Source: an uncultured Erysipelotrichaceae bacterium (lineage in GTDB: Bacteria; Bacillota_I; Bacilli_A; Erysipelotrichales; Erysipelotrichaceae). From it: a stretch of 40,448 bases of DNA. The notes beneath the pieces are model-generated. The model did not search any database. It was given only the letters and a program-made list of their open reading frames with translations, and was not told where the DNA came from. Shown here piece after piece: positions 23,011 to 31,993 of this stretch. A program made the translations under genes and the position numbers. The stretch lies in assembly GCA_944325935.1 (NCBI GenBank), contig CALVCF010000060.1, forward strand, positions 1-40,448, read 5' to 3'. How positions within the stretch are numbered: position 1 is the stretch's first letter; each line of letters begins with the position of its first letter.

Positions 23011-24987
23011 ATGAACAAATACCTTATTGAAATTTTGAAGATCGTCATTCGCGAAAAAGGAATAGTCAAATTTGATGATATTGTTGATGAGATGTCGATC
23101 AGCAAAAGAAGAGCAACTTACTATCTAGAACAACTAGATTTTTATTTGTGTCAAAATGAACTTGCCAAGATCGAATTAAATAAAACAGAACCTTTAAGCG
23201 CAGAGACGATCCTTCAATATAAAGAATTCTTAAAGATGATCGATATAAACGAATACAACTTCAGCGCTAATGAAAGAAAGAATATCATTGTCTTACATTT
23301 TTTGACTTCTCAAGAAAAACTGACACTAGATTCCTTGAGCAAAGAATTTAAGATATCAAGAAGCACCTTGATCAATGACATGATTGAGATCAAAGAATTC
23401 ATCAGCAAGTATTCCATCAAATTAGTCTATCAAAAAAGTTGCGGTTATGAATTTGTTGGCGATCCAGTTAATATTAGACACATGGGGATGTTGGCTTTGA
23501 ATAATAGCGATGCAAGTTTTGCCAGCAATTATATCAATGATTTGCTTGCCAGTTATATGAAAAGATCTGATGTGTTGTCTAGTATCAAAGAGAGCTTGAC
23601 GCTTATTACTAAGGCGGCTGAAGAACATTTTTCCTTTTTCTCGATCGATTCCTTTGTTTCTTCGCTTATTTTGGTCTCTTTGATCAAAGATAAATATCCT
23701 GTTTCTATCAAACTGACCAGAAAAGATGCCAGGATCATCGAATTAGTCGAAGTAATCAAATTAATTCTCAAAAATAACGACGCTGAACTAATTGAAGATG
23801 ATTATCTGTATTGTATGGTTGCCGGTTCGATCATAACCGACTTTGATCCTTTGGTGGAAGATGAATGTATCAAGGTTGCCGATATGATCATAGCTGGATT
23901 TAATGATGTAACAGGGATAAATCTTGTCGACAATAAAGAGATATACAAGATGTTTTTAAGGCACATGCGCTCGGCATATTATAGGGCGAAATATCGCATT
24001 AAAACCAATAGTATCGTCAACACCAATAATGAAGGCGGTTATTTCTTTATCGTCTCGCGCCTTGTAGAGCGTGTAAATAAACTGTATGACATTTCTTTTG
24101 ATAGTGATGAGATCAATCTGATCAGCTATTATTTCTATTGCGCCAATATCATTAAGGACAACAAGAATGAAAAAGAGGAGATTTTGATCGTTTGTGCCAG
24201 TGGGGTAGGAACTTCTATATATGTACAATTCCAGCTTAGTCATTTGATCAAAGATATGTTCCGGATGGTAATTGTCGATAATGACGAATACAAACACTAT
24301 GACCTCTCCAGGGTTAAATTGATCGTAACGACAGTCGATCTTGAAAAACCTAAGAAAGATATGATAAAAGTCCATACCGTTTTCACAGATAGTGATAAGA
24401 AAAATATTATTTCATGGCTTATGGAAAACATGGGGCAAAGTTTAAATACGCAGGTTAAAGAATTGCTGACAATCTTCCAAGATTATGGGACGATTCTTGA
24501 AAAAGAAATGCTGTTTCAGAAGCTAAACAATTATTTTTATGATGCTAGAAGCGCTAATTTTGCCTTGAAGGATATCTTTAAGATTGATGATATTGCTATC
24601 ATTCCTTCGGCGGATAATTATGCGGATGCCATATGGAAGGCGACCCGTGAATTGAGGGCGGAAGAGATCATCGACAATCAATATGTTGAGTCCATCTTAA
24701 AGACCCTGGCTAAATTTGGACCATATTGTGAATGCGCCGAGGGTTTTTATCTTATTCATGGCGATATCATACCCGAATTATTGATGCCTTTGATTAAAGT
24801 AGCGCTGTTTGTAAGGCCGGTACCAATTCCATCCTACAATAAGGAGATTAGAGGAATTGTTGTACTTGTGGCTAATGATCAGATGAACCATGCAGATGCC
24901 CTTCGCAAACTTGTATCAAACATCGTTAAAAATCAGAGTGGATTAAGCTCCGACATCAGTCGGACATATAAACTTCTAACAGAATAA
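23011..24987 (+). CDS. PRD-containing transcriptional regulator with IIB- and IIA-like domains (MtlR/LicR type)
   Basis: The 658-residue protein has two N-terminal helix-turn-helix regions (around 15-50 and LTLDSLSKEFKISRSTLIND). Two PTS-regulation domains follow (about 190-390), with RHMRSAYYRAKYR in the second. A IIB-like domain has the P-loop ILIVCASGVGTS (Cys near 395), and a IIA-like domain at the C-terminus has its His near 583 (YLIHGD). Regulators of this design sense PTS phosphorylation and, in the MtlR branch, bind DNA to activate their operon. It lies directly behind the PTS operon terminator and is its natural regulator. The nearby DeoR gene is truncated, so this may be the only functional one. 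Confidence 0.9.
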   Translation: MNKYLIEILKIVIREKGIVKFDDIVDEMSISKRRATYYLEQLDFYLCQNELAKIELNKTEPLSAETILQYKEFLKMIDINEYNFSANERKNIIVLHFLTSQEKLTLDSLSKEFKISRSTLINDMIEIKEFISKYSIKLVYQKSCGYEFVGDPVNIRHMGMLALNNSDASFASNYINDLLASYMKRSDVLSSIKESLTLITKAAEEHFSFFSIDSFVSSLILVSLIKDKYPVSIKLTRKDARIIELVEVIKLILKNNDAELIEDDYLYCMVAGSIITDFDPLVEDECIKVADMIIAGFNDVTGINLVDNKEIYKMFLRHMRSAYYRAKYRIKTNSIVNTNNEGGYFFIVSRLVERVNKLYDISFDSDEINLISYYFYCANIIKDNKNEKEEILIVCASGVGTSIYVQFQLSHLIKDMFRMVIVDNDEYKHYDLSRVKLIVTTVDLEKPKKDMIKVHTVFTDSDKKNIISWLMENMGQSLNTQVKELLTIFQDYGTILEKEMLFQKLNNYFYDARSANFALKDIFKIDDIAIIPSADNYADAIWKATRELRAEEIIDNQYVESILKTLAKFGPYCECAEGFYLIHGDIIPELLMPLIKVALFVRPVPIPSYNKEIRGIVVLVANDQMNHADALRKLVSNIVKNQSGLSSDISRTYKLLTE

Positions 24988-25024
24988 TAAACTTAATATG
25001 ATTTCTGAATCTTATTAGCTAAAA

Positions 25025-25040
25025 TTGTGGAATTCCACAA
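25025..25040. promoter_or_regulatory. Perfect 16-bp palindrome behind the PRD regulator
   Basis: TTGTGGAATTCCACAA is its own reverse complement. It lies 38 bp after the regulator's stop codon and is followed by an A-run (a T-run on the minus strand). It may end a minus-strand transcript or be a binding site. The remaining sequence from 24988 to 25560 contains gene debris only. Confidence 0.45.
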
Positions 25041-25090
25041 AAAAAGAGAGTAGAAACGAGCATAGTATTTAAACGCCGCCATTATCTTTG

Positions 25091-25234
25091 GCAACTAGTA
25101 TCGCTATCAAAAACGGAAGAGTAAAAATTATTACTGGAATCCGAAGGTGTCGGAAGAGTTTTTTACTAAAGATATTATTAACACGATATTTGAGAGCTAA
25201 TGGAATTGAGAAACTATCATATATAATGAGCTGA
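25091..25234 (+). pseudogene. N-terminal remnant of an AAA_14/DUF4143 ATPase
   Basis: Forty-seven codons encode VKIITGIRRCRKSFLLK, a Walker A region like that of the intact gene at 3063 (GIRRCGKS) with the invariant second Gly changed to Arg. RYLRANGIEKLSYI follows, then a stop. No downstream domain remains. Confidence 0.7.
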
Positions 25235-25388
25235 TATATCGTTGGTATTCGGTACAAATAGGTGTTGTTGCAATATTTGAAGATAACAAAAATGGCAAAA
25301 CAAAACGCATAAATCTTGCGACGGATTTTGTCGCCAGCAAAGGAGTTTCAGGAAACAAGATCATTAATGAATATCAAAGATTCCTTTA

Positions 25389-25550
25389 AAAATAGTAATT
25401 GCCAAAGATCAAGGCCTTATTAGAAGAGATATTGATGGTTTTGTGAAAGAAGGCTTTAAAAAAGAAAACTTGTTCAGAATGATTATTGAGCTTGGAATTG
25501 GCGTTTTAAACAATATTGTAGTTGAGAATAGAGATGAAATAGTTAACTAG
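25389..25550 (+). pseudogene. C-terminal fragment, possibly carboxymuconolactone-decarboxylase/AhpD-like
   Basis: The open stretch reads IVIAKDQGLIRRDIDGFVKE, then GFKKENLFRMIIELG and ends at TAG. The pattern of a dozen helical residues after GF resembles the last helices of CMD/AhpD-like proteins. There is no start or catalytic Cys. A separate upstream piece (INLATDFVASKGVSGNKIIN) may belong to the same lost gene. The assignment is weak. Confidence 0.3.
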
Positions 25551-25560
25551 AAATGCTAAG

Positions 25561-26397
25561 ATGATAGCGATGTCAGAAATAAAGGATCTTAAGTTAGTTA
25601 TCTGTGATATTGACGGAACGCTGGTTACTGATAAGCGTGAGCTTACGCCTTTGACCAAGCAGGTCGTCTTGGCTTTGCACCAAAAGGGGATCGGCTTTGG
25701 TTTGGCGTCTGGAAGAGATGTGACAGAGCTTAAATATCTAGCAAACAAATGGGAACTAGGTTTTCCTTTCGATGCTGTCATTGGCATGAACGGCGCCCAG
25801 CTTTGGGATGAGCTTAATCATAAAAGGTATGATTATTACATGATGAAAAGGGAATGGCTGAAGGAAGTTTTGGATATAATGCGGCCTTTTGACTTAAATC
25901 CTTATATCATCGTCGATGATAAATTATATTGCAAGCGGGAAGATGATCAGATCTTTGCTTCGGCGAAAAGAAACGGCACCAAGATCATTGTCGTCAAGGA
26001 TGAAAGTGATTTTTATAAACGTGAGAATCCTAAAATCATGTTTAAGATCAAAGAAGACAAGATCGATGCGATCATGGAATATGCTAAAGAGCGCATTAGT
26101 GGAAATTACACGGCTTTTAAGACGCAACCGATCATGTTGGAATTTTGTGATAAGCGCACAGATAAGGGCTATGCCTTAAAAGAATATGCACGCCTGAATA
26201 ATTTAGATTTGAAATATGTGATAGCCTTTGGCGATATGACCAACGACAATGGCATGCTGAAAACGGCCGGGTATGGAGTCTGTCTTATCAATGGTGCTGA
26301 CGATACCAAAGAGGCGGCCGATTATATTACAGAATACGACAATGACCATGATGGCTTTGCCAGGTTCATCATAGATAACAAGATAGTGGAATTGTAA
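25561..26397 (+). CDS. HAD-superfamily hydrolase, Cof type
   Basis: The 278-residue protein has motif I CDIDGTLVTD (nucleophile D16, acid D18), a Cof-type cap domain in the middle, and motif IV AFGDMTNDNGML, with Lys in DKGYALKEY before it. Cof-type HADs dephosphorylate sugar phosphates, nucleotides or flavin precursors. The substrate is not evident. The second ATG (25570) is an alternative start; neither has a strong ribosome site. A second HAD gene of another subfamily follows 73 bp later. Confidence 0.9.
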   Translation: MIAMSEIKDLKLVICDIDGTLVTDKRELTPLTKQVVLALHQKGIGFGLASGRDVTELKYLANKWELGFPFDAVIGMNGAQLWDELNHKRYDYYMMKREWLKEVLDIMRPFDLNPYIIVDDKLYCKREDDQIFASAKRNGTKIIVVKDESDFYKRENPKIMFKIKEDKIDAIMEYAKERISGNYTAFKTQPIMLEFCDKRTDKGYALKEYARLNNLDLKYVIAFGDMTNDNGMLKTAGYGVCLINGADDTKEAADYITEYDNDHDGFARFIIDNKIVEL

Positions 26398-26470
26398 AAC
26401 AGCAACTGTCTTTAGTAAAGAGATAAGAAGGATGCACTTTTTTATGAAAGAAAGTGCTAAGATAGAGAAG

Positions 26471-27118
26471 ATGATTAAAGCGATATTTTTTGATTTAGAT
26501 GGCGTGCTGGTCGACTCGGAGCGGGCCAATGAAGAAATGTTTGAAGAATATGCCGATCGCCATGGCTACAAGATACCCCATGAGCGTTTTTATCGTTTGA
26601 TCGGCTCACATAAGTCCTTGGACCCTTGGGCCAGCGTGATGGAAGGCTTAGATCTTCCTAAACCATATCGAGTGATCGCAGATGAGCTTGAGGATTATCA
26701 GGTCTATTGTTGGGAAAGACTAGACATTGCCAAGATCATTTTTCCCGATGTCATGACAAGCCTAAAAAAGATCAGGGCGCTTGGCATCAAGACGGCCTTG
26801 GCTTCTAGTAGCGATATGCACTATATTGGACGTATTTTAAAAGTCAATGATCTAGGCGGCTTGTTTGATCTTGTGGTAAGTTGTGACGACTTTGAAAAAA
26901 GTAAGCCCGAGCCTGATATCTATCTTTATTGTTTAAAGCACTTTGGCTTTGAAAAAAGCGAGTGTTTAGTTATTGAAGATTCACCATTTGGCATCAAGGC
27001 TGCCAAAAGAGCCGGACTTGCAGTCTATGCGCGCAAAGACGATTACTTTGGCCTTGATCAAAGCGAAGCCGATCTCTATTTACGCGATCTGAATGATCTA
27101 GTGAAATTACTAAGATGA
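26471..27118 (+). CDS. HAD-superfamily hydrolase, beta-phosphoglucomutase/phosphatase type
   Basis: The protein has about 215 residues from this ATG; the frame is open upstream to 26432, but MIKAIFFDLDGVLVDSE is the typical family start. Motif II is LASSSD, motif III lies in KSKPEPDIY, and motif IV is VIEDSPFGIKAAKRAG. The cap is the helical type seen in beta-phosphoglucomutase-like phosphatases. Substrate is unknown. The gene ends inside the stem of a weak terminator. Confidence 0.88.
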   Translation: MIKAIFFDLDGVLVDSERANEEMFEEYADRHGYKIPHERFYRLIGSHKSLDPWASVMEGLDLPKPYRVIADELEDYQVYCWERLDIAKIIFPDVMTSLKKIRALGIKTALASSSDMHYIGRILKVNDLGGLFDLVVSCDDFEKSKPEPDIYLYCLKHFGFEKSECLVIEDSPFGIKAAKRAGLAVYARKDDYFGLDQSEADLYLRDLNDLVKLLR

Positions 27119-27144
27119 CCTTAAGAGGGTCATTTTGTTATAAT
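27115..27144 (+). promoter_or_regulatory. Terminator hairpin joined to an extended -10 promoter
   Basis: ATGACC (27115-27120) pairs with GGTCAT (27128-27133). The following TTTTG runs straight into TGTTATAAT, an extended -10 (TATAAT at 27139-27144). The same 20 or so bases thus appear to end one transcript and start the next. The stop codon of the HAD gene lies in the stem. Confidence 0.6.
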
Positions 27145-27163
27145 GGACGTATAGGTGTGATTT

Positions 27164-28495
27164 ATGGATATGCTGTTAAACTTAAACTGGAGTGCGATCT
27201 TTGAGACCTTCTTAGCTGATTTTTCGGTGGCTTTGATCATGGCGATCGTCGGCGCTTTATTTTTAAATCGTTATGTATCAAAGCTCAACTTTTCAAGGCG
27301 TTTGAATGAGCTCGGTTTTGATAATGCCAGTGTCCGCAACCAAACAAGAGCCGAAATCAATGAAATGTTTTCAGAGGCCAATATGATCAAGATGATCTTT
27401 GTTTCGGGCACTCATTTTTTAAAAGAGAACGAGAATAATATCAAAGGGGCCTTAAAAAGAGGGGCTAGAGTACAGGTGCTCATAGCTAGACCGACCAGTG
27501 AATTCATCAAGGATATCGAACATATGGAAAATGATCACATGGTCAATGGTGCCAGGTTAAGAAAAAAGGATGATCATATTGATGCGGAGATCTTAGAAGT
27601 AATCGATCTATTCAAGGATTCTAAGCTTGAACTGCGCTTTTATGATACAGAATACCGCTTGCCCTTTAAACTGGCCTATTATCCAAACGGTATGGTCAAA
27701 GCCTGGCTTACGATGTCGCTTCCGCCGTATAAATCGACCCAGTCCTTCGTTTTAAGGGGCAAAAGAGCGAGCATCATTGAAGTAGAGGGCTTGCACTTTG
27801 TCGAGATGATGGAAACACATTTCGATTCGGTCTTTGCCCACGCCCTTGAAGTCGAAGATGTTTTAAATGAGTATTATGCCTATACTAACTACAAAAAGAA
27901 AGAAGCCAAAGCTTTTGAAAACATGCTTAAAGCTAAAGACAACAATGGTATTTTGATCGAAGTTGCTGCCCAACACCCCTTGATCGAGGGAAGATTTCCC
28001 AATGAAGAATTTAAAAGGCGCTTAGATAGAGCCTTTGATCTGTATCAGAAGTTATGCGGGCAAAATGAAGATGTCAAGATCTATGTGCCAGGCGATGTCC
28101 ATTATGACGACAAGATCTCTTTGTCCTTGGCTGGTGTCAATTACCTTAAAGAAAAGGGAATTGCCACAAGAGACCTCTATGGTCAAGAAAAGAACGATGA
28201 GTATAGCGAAGATGGCGTCTATAATTCAAGCGATGAGTGTTATGTAGCTGCGAAGATCTTTTTTGATGAAAAGATGAAAGAGCTCTACTGCGTCTGTTCG
28301 CCAGCTCAATTAGAGCGGAAAGCATTAAGCTATATTCGCTTTGCCTGTTTGCCGCATTTCATTGCCGTCGATGTCGATGATATGTACCACAGTTATGTCG
28401 ATGAAGCCTTTTTCAAGATCCCGACTATGCTAAATGAAAGAAGCTTTCGCCAGGAAATGGATAAAACACATACTGAGCGCAATCAAACAACGTAA
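27164..28495 (+). CDS. Membrane-anchored protein with PLD-like and DUF218-like regions
   Basis: The 443-residue protein has one N-terminal membrane helix (about 18-40, SVALIMAIVGALFLNRYV). A region at about 60-240 looks like a phospholipase-D fold without the HxK motif: FVSGTHFLKEN, VQVLIARPT and a late HFVEMMETHFD. The C-terminal part (about 255-420) resembles DUF218/YdcF-type domains (VKIYVPGDVHYDDKISLSLA, then GVNYLKEKGI). I do not recognise a characterised homologue. It is transcribed from its own extended -10 promoter, with AGGTGTG as ribosome site. It probably faces the cytoplasm, close to the membrane. Confidence 0.6.
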   Translation: MDMLLNLNWSAIFETFLADFSVALIMAIVGALFLNRYVSKLNFSRRLNELGFDNASVRNQTRAEINEMFSEANMIKMIFVSGTHFLKENENNIKGALKRGARVQVLIARPTSEFIKDIEHMENDHMVNGARLRKKDDHIDAEILEVIDLFKDSKLELRFYDTEYRLPFKLAYYPNGMVKAWLTMSLPPYKSTQSFVLRGKRASIIEVEGLHFVEMMETHFDSVFAHALEVEDVLNEYYAYTNYKKKEAKAFENMLKAKDNNGILIEVAAQHPLIEGRFPNEEFKRRLDRAFDLYQKLCGQNEDVKIYVPGDVHYDDKISLSLAGVNYLKEKGIATRDLYGQEKNDEYSEDGVYNSSDECYVAAKIFFDEKMKELYCVCSPAQLERKALSYIRFACLPHFIAVDVDDMYHSYVDEAFFKIPTMLNERSFRQEMDKTHTERNQTT

Positions 28496-28521
28496 GCCTA
28501 AGGGCTTATTTTTGTTATAAT
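28493..28521 (+). promoter_or_regulatory. Terminator joined to an extended -10 promoter; leaderless start predicted
   Basis: TAAGCC (28493-28498) pairs with GGCTTA (28503-28508), followed by TTTTTG. The T-run is continuous with TGTTATAAT (TATAAT at 28516-28521). The ATG of the next gene is at 28528, six bases after the hexamer, so the mRNA should begin at or next to the start codon. The stop codon of the previous gene forms the start of the stem. Confidence 0.65.
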
Positions 28522-28527
28522 TGGGAC

Positions 28528-29139
28528 ATGGAAACAAAACTATTAAGAAAATATGAGCAAGATCTGATCGTGGAGGCTTTTAAAGAAGGCCTTATTGTCG
28601 CTATGCCGACTGATACGGTCTTTGGCCTGGCTTGCATCTATCATGATTTAGCAGCTAAGGAGCGCATCAAAGAGATCAAGGGGCGTGAGAAGGTCAAATC
28701 ACTGCCGATGATGGTCAATGGCCTTATGATGGCTAAAGAATATTGTGTGATCGATGATCGCTGTGCCAAACTGATGAGCGCCTTTTCTCCTGGCGCAATC
28801 ACCTATATTTTAAAAAGGAAGCATGATCTTGACCCCAGAATCACGGATGGTAAGGATACGGTAGCTTTAAGGATACCTGCTGATGATCTGATCCTAGATG
28901 TCATCACCAAGCTTGATTGCCCGATCTTGATGACCAGCGCCAACTTATCGCATCACGATAATCTGAGTGAATACCGCGATGTCTATGCCTTATTTAAGGA
29001 TAAGGTCGATGTCTTGGTGATGGAGAATGCCAAAAGTTTAGTGGCTTCGACTATTGTTGATGTAAGTGAAGGTGATCTTAAGATCATCAGAAGCGGGATG
29101 ATAAGCGAAAAGGAGCTAAGAGATGTCTATGCGGGATGA
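28528..29139 (+). CDS. L-threonylcarbamoyladenylate synthase (Sua5/YrdC/TsaC family)
   Basis: The 203-residue protein is the size of single-domain YrdC/Tsa[10 protein letters not shown] (26-34) is the signature, with [13 protein letters not shown] and MTSANLS further on. The enzyme makes threonylcarbamoyl-AMP from Thr, bicarbonate and ATP, the first step of the t6A37 tRNA modification. It overlaps glyA by 17 bp, so they are co-transcribed. Short for Sua5 (which has a second domain), so the TsaC/YrdC branch is more likely. Confidence 0.9.
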   Translation: METKLLRKYEQDLIVEAFKEGLIVAMPTDTVFGLACIYHDLAAKERIKEIKGREKVKSLPMMVNGLMMAKEYCVIDDRCAKLMSAFSPGAITYILKRKHDLDPRITDGKDTVALRIPADDLILDVITKLDCPILMTSANLSHHDNLSEYRDVYALFKDKVDVLVMENAKSLVASTIVDVSEGDLKIIRSGMISEKELRDVYAG

Positions 29140-30352
29140 AAGATTATTTAAGATCATTGATAAGGAATATCAAAGACAAAACGATAATATCGAACTTATC
29201 GCTTCAGAAAATTATGTCTCAAAGGCTGTGCTAGAGGCAGCTGGTTCGATTTTGACCAATAAATATGCCGAAGGATATCCTAATGCCAGATATTATGGCG
29301 GCTGCGTCTATGTCGATGAAGTGGAGGAGCTGGCCCGCACCTATCTCAAGGAGCTTTTTAAAGCTGAACACGTCAACGTTCAACCCCACAGTGGCTCGCA
29401 AGCCAACATGGCTGTCTATAATGCCTTATTAAAACCGGGCGACAGGATCTTGGGGATGGATCTAAAAAGCGGCGGTCATCTAACGCATGGCTATAAGCTC
29501 AATTTTTCCGGTGCGATCTATGAAGCTTATACTTATGGAGTAAGCGCGGAAAGTGAAAGTCTTGACTACGAGGAAATCTTAAGGATCGCCAAAGAAGTTA
29601 AACCAAAGCTCATTGTCGCCGGAGCCAGCGCCTATGCCTTAGAGATCGATTTTAGGGAATTTAGAAAGATCGCTGATGAGGTCGACGCTTATTTGATGGT
29701 CGATATGGCCCATATCGCCGGACTTGTCGCTACCGGATATCATATGTCGCCGCTTCCCTATGCCGATGTTGTGACATCGACGACCCACAAGACCTTAAGA
29801 GGTCCCAGGGGTGGGATCATCCTTTGCAGGGAAAAATACGCCAAAGCGATCGATAAAGCCTTATTCCCCGGCATTCAAGGCGGCCCCTTAGAACATATCA
29901 TTGCCGCCAAAGCAGAGTGCTTCTTTGAGGCCTTAGATCCAAGCTTTAAAGAATATATCGGCCATGTAGTGAAAAACGCCAAAGTTTTGGCAAGGGAGCT
30001 AGAAAATGGGGGAGTAAGGATCGTTTCCGGGCGAACTGATAATCACCTGGTCTTAGTCGATGTCTCGCCTTTAGGCCTAACTGGCAAAGAAGTAGAAAGC
30101 GTCTTGGACAGGGTCCATATCACCGTCAACAAGAACGCGATCCCCTATGATCCCTTAAAAGCCAATATAACAAGCGGCATCAGAGTGGGGACGGCAGCTA
30201 TGACCACCAGAGGTTTTAGGGAAGAAGAATTCTCTAAAGTGGCAAAGCTCATCTTAGCTACCTTAAAGAACATTCATGATGAAGCTAAGCTAAGTGAGAT
30301 CGCCGATGAAGTATTGACCCTGACCCATGCCTTTCCCTATAAGCCTTTTTAG
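29123..30352 (+). CDS. glyA: Serine hydroxymethyltransferase
   Basis: The 409-residue protein interconverts serine and glycine using tetrahydrofolate and PLP, feeding one-carbon metabolism. The PLP Lys is K223 in [15 protein letters not shown]-terminal [20 protein letters not shown] and VDMAHIAGL are typical. The length fits bacterial GlyA (about 410). The start lies inside the end of the upstream gene; AGGAGC is available as ribosome site. Confidence 0.97.
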   Translation: MSMRDERLFKIIDKEYQRQNDNIELIASENYVSKAVLEAAGSILTNKYAEGYPNARYYGGCVYVDEVEELARTYLKELFKAEHVNVQPHSGSQANMAVYNALLKPGDRILGMDLKSGGHLTHGYKLNFSGAIYEAYTYGVSAESESLDYEEILRIAKEVKPKLIVAGASAYALEIDFREFRKIADEVDAYLMVDMAHIAGLVATGYHMSPLPYADVVTSTTHKTLRGPRGGIILCREKYAKAIDKALFPGIQGGPLEHIIAAKAECFFEALDPSFKEYIGHVVKNAKVLARELENGGVRIVSGRTDNHLVLVDVSPLGLTGKEVESVLDRVHITVNKNAIPYDPLKANITSGIRVGTAAMTTRGFREEEFSKVAKLILATLKNIHDEAKLSEIADEVLTLTHAFPYKPF

Positions 30353-30364
30353 AAAGAGATAGAT

Positions 30365-31993
30365 ATGAAGAAAGAAAATCCTGTTTATGTTATTGGACAC
30401 AAAAATCCTGACACTGATTCCATCGTTTCAGCTATTGCCTATGCGCATTTAAAAAATGAACTCGGCATTAAAGCGATCGCTGGACGTTTAGGCGGTGTGA
30501 GCTCCGAGACTGAATATCTTTTAAAACGCTTTGGCTTTGACGAACCCTTAAATATCTTCACTGCCAAAAGTATCATCAAGGAAATCGATATTGACGATGC
30601 CTATTTGATCTCTCCGGAATCTACGATCAAAGAAGCCTTGGATCTGATCGCCCTTGGCAATAATCGCTCGATCTTTATTGCCAACAAGGATAAGACGCTG
30701 GAAGGGGTTATCGCTACCGATGATTTCACCAAGATCTTTACTTCTTGTGATGATGATCTCATGAAGATGCTCAAGGTGGCGGAGTTTGATGATATCGTCA
30801 AAGTCCTGGAGGCGGAAGTCATCCATAGGGAAGATCATTTATTAAGCGATGGGATCGTCGATTTCTTCCCGACTTTTGCGACCAAGATCCACCCTCATTC
30901 GATTGTCGTCACTAACAATTCTCCAGAGATCCAAAGATATTGTCTCAATGAAAAAATAGCGCTTTTAGTGATCGTTGGGGAAAGCTGGATCGATGATGTG
31001 ACGTTAAAGAAAGCCAAAGAGATGCATGTCAGCGTTATTGCCACGAGGCTTTCGCCTTTAAGTGTCTCGCGCCTCATCTATCAAGTCGCCAAGATCACCA
31101 AGATCATGACCCCTAAAGAGAAGGTCATCTCTTTTTCGACGCGCGATACCGTTGATGAGGCTGGTTATAAGATGACTAAATCGCGTTATCATGCCTACCC
31201 CGTCTTAAATCATCACGGTCAGATCGTCGGTTCGATCGGGCGTTACCATGTTTTAAATTCGAAAAAGAAACAGTTTATCTTAGTTGATCATAACGAACTG
31301 GGTCAAAGCTTAAGCGATCTTGATCCTTCGGAGATCATCGAGATCGTCGATCATCATCGTTTTGGCGGCCTTGAAACTAATAATCCCGTTATGATCACCA
31401 CGATGGTCGTGGGTGCCACAGCGACCATCGTTGCCTATAAGTATTTTGAAAACGAGGTCAAGATCGATCAGAATATGGCCGGTCTTTTATTGGGCGGAAT
31501 CATTGCCGATACGCTCAATTTCAAGTCGCCGACAACAACTAATATCGATATCGAGATGGCTAAGCGCTTAGAAAAGATGGCAAAAGTATCGATGGAAGAG
31601 ATCTCAAAGGGCCTTATTAATGCCAGTGAGTCGATCTTGAATAAGCGCAATATCGAGATCGTCTATAATGATTTCAAAGAATTCGAGATCCATAACTTGC
31701 GCATTGGTCTTGCCCAGACTCAGATCAAAAACAAGGATGAATTCTACAAGGTCAAGGATAAGATGAGCAACTATCTCGATGAAGTATGCGCCATGCAGAA
31801 GTATGATCTTTTAGGTGTCATGTTTACCATGCAAAGCGGTTCAGGATCTTATTTCTTAGAAGCAGGCGAGCATAAAGGAGTGATCGCAAAGGCCTTTAGC
31901 GAGATCATGAAAGAAGACAATTATGCCCCGGAAGTCGTTTCGCGTAAAAAACAGGTCCTACCGGCGATCATTGCTTACTTTGAGAAAAACTGA
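30365..31993 (+). CDS. ppaC: Manganese-dependent (family II) inorganic pyrophosphatase with CBS and DRTGG domains
   Basis: The 542-residue protein is longer than the simple enzyme (about 310) because a regulatory insert with two CBS regions and a DRTGG-like domain lies between about 70 and 300. The DHH catalytic core begins GHKNPDTDS (11-19, metal ligands H12, D16, D18) and resumes after the insert with VDHNELGQS and VDHHRFGG. The DHHA2 half ends near SRKKQVLPAI. Such CBS-PPases hydrolyse pyrophosphate and are regulated by adenine nucleotides. The gene lies 12 bp after glyA and overlaps the next gene by one base. Confidence 0.95.
   Translation: MKKENPVYVIGHKNPDTDSIVSAIAYAHLKNELGIKAIAGRLGGVSSETEYLLKRFGFDEPLNIFTAKSIIKEIDIDDAYLISPESTIKEALDLIALGNNRSIFIANKDKTLEGVIATDDFTKIFTSCDDDLMKMLKVAEFDDIVKVLEAEVIHREDHLLSDGIVDFFPTFATKIHPHSIVVTNNSPEIQRYCLNEKIALLVIVGESWIDDVTLKKAKEMHVSVIATRLSPLSVSRLIYQVAKITKIMTPKEKVISFSTRDTVDEAGYKMTKSRYHAYPVLNHHGQIVGSIGRYHVLNSKKKQFILVDHNELGQSLSDLDPSEIIEIVDHHRFGGLETNNPVMITTMVVGATATIVAYKYFENEVKIDQNMAGLLLGGIIADTLNFKSPTTTNIDIEMAKRLEKMAKVSMEEISKGLINASESILNKRNIEIVYNDFKEFEIHNLRIGLAQTQIKNKDEFYKVKDKMSNYLDEVCAMQKYDLLGVMFTMQSGSGSYFLEAGEHKGVIAKAFSEIMKEDNYAPEVVSRKKQVLPAIIAYFEKN

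Noticed and set aside
23956-24375. Minus-strand frame of 139 codons inside the PRD regulator gene
   Set aside because: The plus-strand regulator has complete domains and phosphorylation sites; the antisense frame is a shadow.
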